Assembly: GCF_004801285.1 (NCBI RefSeq)
Contig: NZ_SSNY01000007.1
Coordinates: forward strand, 204,849-268,848
Length of the DNA: 64,000 bases
Direction: 5' to 3'
Source: Ollibium composti
GTDB lineage: Bacteria; Pseudomonadota; Alphaproteobacteria; Rhizobiales; Rhizobiaceae
Made by a program: the position numbers and the translations under genes. Within the stretch, counting starts at the first letter, position 1. Every line of letters starts with the position of its first letter. This document shows positions 56,197 through 64,000 of the stretch, piece after piece. The notes below the pieces were generated by a model. It saw nothing but the letters and a program-made list of their open reading frames with translations. It had not been told where the DNA came from and did not search any database.

Positions 56197-56230
56197 ATTC
56201 GTTAAAATTCGTTAACGGGCAACCTTAACC
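56197..56230. promoter_or_regulatory. Cluster of TTAA(C) boxes, candidate CtrA sites
   Basis: ATTCGTTAA occurs twice in direct repeat (56197-56205 and 56207-56215), making TTAA-N6-TTAAC. A third TTAACC is at 56225-56230. The spacing resembles the alphaproteobacterial CtrA half-site pair TTAA-N7-TTAA but is one base short. It lies in the divergent space between the repeat-rich secreted protein and clpP. Confidence 0.35.
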
Positions 56231-56250
56231 GGAAGGCGGTTCCGGTCGGC

Positions 56251-56280
56251 CTTGCGCAAGGGTGAGGGGCCATCCTATCT
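56251..56280 (+). promoter_or_regulatory. Candidate heat-shock sigma (RpoH) promoter for clpP
   Basis: CTTGCG (56251-56256) and CCTATCT (56274-56280) are 17 bases apart, close to the alphaproteobacterial RpoH pattern CTTG-...-CCTATNT. It is 66 bp upstream of the clpP start, which suits a heat-shock gene. Confidence 0.5.
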
Positions 56281-56345
56281 ACGCATCAGGGCTCCTGCGC
56301 CCCGATTCGGCCTCAGCCTCAATCCTGCGTGTCAAGGGACAGTCC

Positions 56346-56978
56346 ATGAAAGATCCGTATGAAACCTACATGAACCTCGTCCCGATGGTGGTCGAACAGA
56401 CCAACCGTGGCGAGCGCGCTTACGACATCTTCTCGCGCCTCCTGAAGGAGCGCATCATCTTCATCACCGGCCCCATCGAGGATGGCATGGCCTCTTTGGT
56501 GTGCGCGCAGCTTCTCTTCCTCGAGGCGGAAAACCCGAAGAAAGAGATCAACATGTACATCAATTCGCCGGGCGGTGTGGTGACGTCGGGCCTGGCGATG
56601 TACGATACCATGCAGTTCATCAAGCCGCCGGTGTCGACGTTGTGCGTCGGCCAGGCGATGTCGGCGGGCTCTCTGCTCCTGACTGCCGGTGCCAAGGACA
56701 TGCGCTTCTGCACGCCGAACGCCCAGATCATGATCCACCAGCCGTCGGGCGGCTATCAGGGCCAGGCGACCGACATCATGATCCACGCCCAGTTCACCGA
56801 GCGGCTCAAGCGGCGGCTGAACGAGATCTACGTCAAGCACACCGGGCAGGATTACGAGACGATCCACAACGCCATGGAGCGCGACAACTTCCTCACCACC
56901 GAGCAGGCGCTGGGTCTCGGCCTGATCGACAAGGTGATGACGTCGCGCGACGAAAACGAGGGCGAGGCCAAGGCCTGA
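56346..56978 (+). CDS. clpP: ATP-dependent Clp protease proteolytic subunit
   Basis: The tetradecameric serine protease that works with ClpX and ClpA. The 210-residue protein has catalytic Ser106 (GQAMSAGS), His131 (MIHQPSGG) and Asp180 (MERDNF), and the family INSPGG motif. ATG 56346 ([18 protein letters not shown]) is the conserved start; the longer frame covers the promoter. A possible RpoH promoter is upstream. clpX follows after 298 bp of spacer in which I see no further gene. Confidence 0.97.
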   Translation: MKDPYETYMNLVPMVVEQTNRGERAYDIFSRLLKERIIFITGPIEDGMASLVCAQLLFLEAENPKKEINMYINSPGGVVTSGLAMYDTMQFIKPPVSTLCVGQAMSAGSLLLTAGAKDMRFCTPNAQIMIHQPSGGYQGQATDIMIHAQFTERLKRRLNEIYVKHTGQDYETIHNAMERDNFLTTEQALGLGLIDKVMTSRDENEGEAKA

Positions 56979-57276
56979 GCCGGACTTTGCCTCCGGGCTG
57001 GCCGACAAAGGCCGGCCGGTCCGGAACTTTTGCGTGGATTTGCGGCATTTCCGCCACAATTGGCTGTTCCCTCGGGAAGCCCGACCGCCTACGTTAAGGC
57101 TCTATTGAGCTTCGGCGGCTTAGCTTTTTCGCCGGGGAACTGCGAATCGGCTGGCGCTTTCCGGGTTGTGCCTTGTACGGAATGCGCTACGGGGGCCGGG
57201 TACTGGAAAAGGCGGTTTCCCGCGATAGGTTATCGGGTGTGTCCGCTTGGCGGGTGCCCATGAAAAGGACTGGACG

Positions 57277-58546
<1,270 letters not shown>

Positions 58547-58551
<5 letters not shown>

Positions 58552-58600
58552 AGCATTTTGCAGCCAGACGGAATCGTCTGGCGTTGCGCAAATGCGGCTG
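58547..58600. repeat. Repeat family B, copy 2
   Basis: CCTAGAGCATTTTGCAGCC at 58547 onward matches copy 1 for about 50 bases, including the palindrome CCAGACG-GAAT-CGTCTGG. It supplies the stop codon of clpX. It lacks the long hairpin of copy 1. The rest of the 330-bp gap before lon (58601-58881) holds one GC hairpin and otherwise nothing I recognise. Confidence 0.8.
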
Positions 58601-58638
58601 AAGAGACGGGCGCTGCTGCCTTTCCCTTGGAATGCCTG

Positions 58639-58662
58639 GCGGCGCCGAAAGGCGCCGCTTTG
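58639..58662 (+). terminator. Possible terminator after clpX
   Basis: GCGGCGCC-GAAA-GGCGCCGC is a perfect 8-bp stem followed by TTTGCT. The U tract is weak, so termination may be partial. Confidence 0.5.
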
Positions 58663-58881
58663 CTGTGCGGCTGCCGCTTCCGTTCCGTGCGGGGCAAGTT
58701 AGTCGCCTGCCATTTGCCCTTGATCTTTCCGTCGCCAGCATCCACCTATCGACGGAAGGCCGATGGGCTGCATTCCGTGCTGACAAACTCCCGTCACAAA
58801 GGATGATAGGCGGAACGACCCGCGGTCGTTAATATGAGATTCGCGATTGGCTTAGAGCGGTCGCGACAGAAAGGTTGGACA

Positions 58882-61293
<2,412 letters not shown>

Positions 61294-61326
61294 GTGTTTT
61301 GCGACGCTGCATTGCAACAAATGGAA

Positions 61327-61384
61327 AGCCGGGCTTCGCGCCCGGCTTTTTCATGTGAAAAAGCCCGGATTTCCGGGCTTTTTT
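61327..61384 (+). terminator. Tandem rho-independent terminators after lon
   Basis: Two hairpins stand in a row: AAGCCGGGC-TTCGC-GCCCGGCTT followed by TTT, then AAGCCCGGA-TT-TCCGGGCTT followed by TTTT. Confidence 0.9.
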
Positions 61385-61492
61385 CGCCTTCCGGCCAGCA
61401 TTTCCGCTTGGTTGTCGCAGCGCTTCTCCATAAAGTCCGGGCCCAGCCGGATGAGTCGACGTGTTCCGGCATTCTCATGGAAGGGAAACCTT

Positions 61493-61765
61493 ATGAACAA
61501 GAACGAACTGGTGTCCGCCGTCGCCGATGCGGCCAAGATTTCCAAGGGTGACGCTCAGTCGGCGGTCGATGCGGTTTTTTCCGTCATCACCGGCGAGTTG
61601 AAGAAGGGTGGCGATGTCCGGCTGGTCGGCTTCGGCAATTTCAGCGTCTCGAAGCGTGCGGCTTCGACCGGCCGCAATCCCCAGACCGGCGCCGAGGTGA
61701 AGATCCCCGCGCGCACCGTGCCGAAGTTCTCGGCCGGCAAGGGCCTCAAGGACGCGGTCAACTAA
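61493..61765 (+). CDS. hupB: DNA-binding protein HU
   Basis: A 90-residue HU-family nucleoid protein. MNKNELVSAVADAAKISKGDAQSAVDAVFSVITGELKKGG is the dimerising part and VRLVGFGNFSVSKRAASTGRNPQTGAEVKIPARTVPKFSAGKGLKDAVN contains the DNA-binding arm with the usual RNPQTG. The ATG at 61493 gives exact family length. It follows lon, as is common in Proteobacteria. Confidence 0.97.
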   Translation: MNKNELVSAVADAAKISKGDAQSAVDAVFSVITGELKKGGDVRLVGFGNFSVSKRAASTGRNPQTGAEVKIPARTVPKFSAGKGLKDAVN

Positions 61766-61792
61766 GATCGCCTTCCTTCGGTTCCATGCAGG

Positions 61793-61816
61793 AAGCCGGG
61801 CATTGCCCGGCTTTTT
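61793..61816 (+). terminator. Rho-independent terminator after hupB
   Basis: AAGCCGGGC-ATT-GCCCGGCTT followed by TTTG is a strong short hairpin. Confidence 0.9.
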
Positions 61817-61871
61817 GTTTGCCGGGGGCACGCGAAAGGGCGGGGCGGGAGGAGGTCACTCAGGCTGGAGC

Positions 61872-62030
61872 AGGCCGCGCCTGCGGCCCAAGTTTTCGCC
61901 CGCCCCGTCGGAAGCGTGAGCGAAGCGAACTGCCGTGAGATCAGGTAAAGAACCGGAACGAGGCCGCGACCGCGGCCCGGGCTTTCGCCCGCCCCGTCGG
62001 AGGCGTGAGCGAAGCGAACTGCCGTGAGAT
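61872..62030. repeat. Tandem repeat, two units with period 89
   Basis: About 70 bases starting GGCCGCG at 61873 recur at 61962 with few differences, including CGCCCGCCCCGTCGG and GTGAGCGAAGCGAACTGCCG. The unit ends GCCGTGAGAT in both. It lies between hupB and tRNA-Val and holds no apparent gene. Confidence 0.85.
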
Positions 62031-62036
62031 ATAAAA

Positions 62037-62112
62037 TGGTGGGCGATGACGGGCTCGAACCGCCGACCCTCTCGGTGTAAACGAGATGCTCTACCAACTG
62101 AGCTAATCGCCC
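62037..62112 (-). tRNA. tRNA-Val (anticodon TAC)
   Basis: On the minus strand the 76 nt start GGGCGATTAGCTCAG, carry anticodon loop TTTACAC (anticodon TAC), T-loop GGTTCGAGCCC and end ATCGCCCACCA with the CCA encoded. Acceptor, D, anticodon and T arms all pair. Confidence 0.97.
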
Positions 62113-62382
62113 GCGGGTCGGAGCTTTAAGCGGTTGATCTCCGCTTCGCAAGGACAAATACGGCGTATCCCTCGCAGGACACCGCCACTGATGAGGTCGA
62201 AATCGCTTCTTTTCCGGGCGTGCCGGCCGGGTGAAAGGCGGATGCCGCGATGGGCGCGGAACGGCGTCGTGGAAAAAAGCTTCGGCCGGTGAGAATAGCG
62301 CCAAAGGTGCGCTTGACACCCAGCGGTGAACCCCTTATCCACCGCGCAACGACGCACCGGACGTGTCCTGTGCGCCGCAAGC

Positions 62383-62459
62383 GCGGGTGTAGCTCAGTCG
62401 GTTAGAGTGCCGGCCTGTCACGCCGGAGGTCGCGGGTTCGAGCCCCGTCACTCGCGCCA
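62383..62459 (+). tRNA. tRNA-Asp (anticodon GTC)
   Basis: 77 nt starting GCGGGTGTAGCTCAG, with anticodon loop CTGTCAC (GTC), T-loop GGGTTCGAGCCCC and encoded CCA at 62457-62459. One G-T pair is present in the acceptor stem. A recombinase gene begins 74 bp past its 3' end, so this tRNA is the likely attachment site of an integrative element. Confidence 0.97.
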
Positions 62460-62494
62460 TTCTTTCAAAGGCTTAGCTACCATCTTCCCTCGAA

Positions 62495-62528
62495 AAAGTT
62501 TGAACGCCAGACCGGCAATTCAAACTTT
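62495..62528 (-). terminator. Terminator of the recombinase gene
   Basis: AAAGTTTGAA and TTCAAACTTT form a perfect 10-bp stem. Read on the minus strand the stem runs into TTTTT (complement of 62493-62497). It lies 6 bp past the recombinase stop. Confidence 0.75.
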
Positions 62529-62533
62529 CGGCT

Positions 62534-63476
62534 CTATTTGTTCCCACGAAGGGCCTTCCTACCCTCCAGTCGAGCCGCATCGGCCCGCCTGACCATTTCG
62601 ACTTGAACCGGCACGTAGGTCTGTTCGAGCTTTTTCGATTCGCTCAACGAGTTTGCCAGCTTCGCGGAAAGGGCTGTACCTTCCACGCCGCCGGCGACGG
62701 CCTCAGCGCTACCCGACCGCCGGAAGTCGAGCATCATGCGAGTATCCCCTGGGAACTCGACGGATCGAACGGTGCGGAAGTCTTCGGAGAAAGAATTGCG
62801 CGTGTAGGGAGCGCCTTGACGTGGTCTGCCGCCCTTCGATCCTGGCGCCGGTGTAAAGCCTTTGGTCTGGAACAGTCGAACGCCTGCCAGAGGTTCAGCA
62901 TCGCCAAAGCGGTGATGCATATACCATTCCAGCAACCGCGCGCTTCGTTTGGACAGTGTCAGAACGGCGTCACGTCCCGATTTCGCACGGCTCAGCTCGA
63001 ACCAGCACCCTTTCCCGTCTCGGCGGAATTGACCGTAGGTGAGGGACCTGGCATCGACTGGTGATACTGAGCCGTCCCACATGCAGGCCAAGGCCGCCGC
63101 CAAGCCGAAATAGCCCATGCGGAAGGCGCGTTTCACCAAGCGAACGGCCTCACCTTCGGACCAAGTCTCGCTGCGCCCCTTCGGCTCTGTGTTTGCCACC
63201 GCAAGAGACGGATCGCCTTCCAACTGGCAGTATTTGAGCGCAGCCATGACCTTCCAGAGCGCGCGCCAGATTTTCAGCGCCCGATGGGCTTCTCGCAGAC
63301 TGATGTCGTCCTCAATGCCTTGACGCCAGGCTGAGATCGTCGGCATTGTCACCATGGCAGGCGAGTACCGCCCGAAAACAGGCCCTATATACTTCCAGGC
63401 ACGCTCCCAATCCTCGCGCGTTCGAATGGCCTTTTTCGCCCATTCGTTGGTGCCTCGATAGACGTCAAACGCCTCG
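62534..63476 (-). pseudogene. 5'-truncated tyrosine recombinase (integrase)
   Basis: About 314 codons of a tyrosine-recombinase-like protein. The frame stays open to an ATG at 63535, but codons before 63476 come from IS21 terminal repeats. The true N-terminus, and probably the arm-binding domain, is missing. The core-binding part has RTREDWERAWKYIGPVFG and a catalytic domain has MMLDFRRSGSAEAVAGG and, near the end, LEQTYVPV, whose tyrosine fits the nucleophile. The usual first arginine and the histidine of HxxR are not apparent. It is beside tRNA-Asp and oriented toward it, as integrases of genomic islands often are. Confidence 0.75.
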
Positions 63477-63477
63477 C

Positions 63478-63873
63478 TGTTGATTTCCGCTGAGAGCTGA
63501 CCCGGGATTTTCGCCGAGAAGTGACCCGCCTTCATGTATGGTTTGGGTCTTAGGTTTTGGTCAAGGGGCGGCTTTCTCCTTCTTGCTCGTTGCGGCCTGT
63601 GCTGAGCTGTTCTTGAAGCGGAAGCTGTCGTTTCCGGTTTCCAAGATGTGGCAATGATGGGTGAGGCGATCGAGCAGCGCCGTCGTCATCTTGGCATCAC
63701 CGAAGACGGTCGCCCATTCGCTGAAGCTGAGGTTGGTGGTGATGACGACGCTGGTGCGCTCGTAGAGCGTGCTCAGTAGATGGAACAACAGCGCCCCGCC
63801 TGACGCGCTGAAGGGCAGATATCCGAGTTCATCGAGGATGACGAGATCGGAATGGGCGAGCCGGTTGGCGATC
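63478..63873 (-). mobile_element. IS21-family element, right part only
   Basis: The outer end is TGTTGATTTCCGC at 63478. It is followed by two direct terminal repeats 23 bp apart, CCGCTGAGAGCTGACCCGGG (63488-63507) and TCGCCGAGAAGTGACCCGCC (63511-63530), typical of IS21 ends. The istB 3' part is next. The element stops at 63873 where an IS3 end begins. The rest, with istA, should lie beyond the IS3 copy. Confidence 0.8.
63561..63873 (-). pseudogene. istB: istB fragment, IS21 helper ATPase (C-terminal part)
   Basis: About 104 C-terminal residues of Ist[21 protein letters not shown] (Walker B and following), [19 protein letters not shown] (sensor) and [20 protein letters not shown]. Full-length IstB is about 250 residues, so Walker A and the N-terminus are missing. 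The frame continues a few codons (MSEKPAAGQ) into the adjacent IS3 end, giving a spurious start at 63899. Confidence 0.88.
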
Positions 63874-64000
63874 TGGCCTGCTGCCGGTTTTTCGGACACG
63901 GGGTTAAGCTAACATAGCTTTCTCCTCGAACTCGACGGGGCTCATATAGCCCAGTGTCGAGTGCCGTCGCCGGGGATTGTAGAAGCGCTCGATGTAATCG
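63874..64000 (-). mobile_element. IS3-family element end (runs out of the window)
   Basis: The terminal inverted repeat reads TGGCCTGCTGCCGG from 63874 and continues to GGACAC near 63898, the pattern known for one branch of IS3. The 3' end of its transposase follows. Only 127 bp is in the window. Confidence 0.8.
63904..64000 (-). CDS. IS3-family transposase OrfB, C-terminal 31 codons (partial)
   Basis: Translated on the minus strand from 63999, the visible residues are [20 protein letters not shown] followed by [11 protein letters not shown] and a stop at 63904-63906. [20 protein letters not shown] is the unmistakable end of the IS3 DDE transposase. The remainder is outside the window. It is too short to be caught as a full reading frame. 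Confidence 0.92.
   Translation of the reverse strand, partial: DYIERFYNPRRRHSTLGYMSPVEFEEKAMLA

Larger units (their letters stand above)
62459..64000. other. Left edge of a probable integrative element at tRNA-Asp
   Basis: Core genes stop at tRNA-Asp and everything after it is mobile-element sequence: a recombinase remnant, IS21 and IS3. The other edge, which should carry a copy of the tRNA 3' end, is outside the window. The extent is therefore unknown. Confidence 0.55.

Noticed and set aside
62103..62380. Two overlapping minus-strand frames of 84 codons between the tRNAs
   Set aside because: They overlap the tRNA-Val end, lack ribosome sites and share no features with known proteins.

Overview
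This window is high-GC, densely coded chromosomal DNA from an alphaproteobacterium. It is most likely a member of the Hyphomicrobiales (Rhizobiales) close to Mesorhizobium and other Phyllobacteriaceae. The evidence is gene content and order: clpP-clpX-lon-hupB, recG/sdhE/mfd, rpsF-rpsR-rplI with dnaB-radA-cvpA-purF, an IalB-family protein, an Rsm22-type methyltransferase, and interspersed palindromic repeats of a kind common in these genomes. The genus is an inference from pattern recognition, since no search could be run.

Layout. 1-5.7 kb: the 5' part of psd, a YciI-like protein, an arsR plus Atm1-type exporter pair, a LysM protein and a LOG-family protein. 5.8-9.3 kb: an EamA transporter, an OsmC protein, two poorly characterised proteins and an SDR oxidoreductase. 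9.5-14.7 kb: dnaB-radA-cvpA-purF on the minus strand. 14.9-18.3 kb: a secreted DUF1579-like protein, Rsm22, YnfA and a cyclopropane fatty acid synthase. 18.5-27.7 kb: rplI, rpsR and rpsF, then a minus-strand run topA-rnr-DUF983-Nudix-MFS. 27.9-30.6 kb: small proteins, a second EamA transporter and CcdA. 30.7-34.0 kb: glmU and glmS, which supply UDP-GlcNAc. 34.1-34.7 kb: a HigBA toxin-antitoxin pair. 34.8-41.5 kb: DUF502, recG, sdhE and mfd. 41.8-46.7 kb: a DsbA-family protein, a YejA-like binding protein, IalB and an MFS exporter. 46.8-48.6 kb: rplM-rpsI and a HicAB pair. 48.7-56.1 kb: a thioesterase, enoyl-CoA hydratase, VOC and CoA-binding proteins, MetY, a cupin, a Tat-exported ADP-ribose/CDP-alcohol pyrophosphatase-like enzyme, an orphan P450 and a repeat-rich secreted protein. 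56.3-61.8 kb: clpP, clpX, lon and hupB. 62.0-62.5 kb: tRNA-Val and tRNA-Asp.

The last 1.5 kb is accessory DNA. A tyrosine-recombinase gene lies next to the 3' end of tRNA-Asp, as expected at the edge of an integrative element. Its 5' end is cut off by the terminal repeats of an IS21-family element. The istB gene of that element is in turn cut off by the end of an IS3-family element that runs out of the window, so three mobile elements are nested.

Most of the window is ordinary housekeeping sequence and I found no clearly new multi-gene system. The best leads are the nested elements at tRNA-Asp, two interspersed palindromic repeat families (one copy nested in the other), an arsR/Atm1 exporter pair with a palindromic site over the arsR start, a Tat-exported nucleotide-diphosphate hydrolase, and a secreted protein made of six V/I-P-A repeats.
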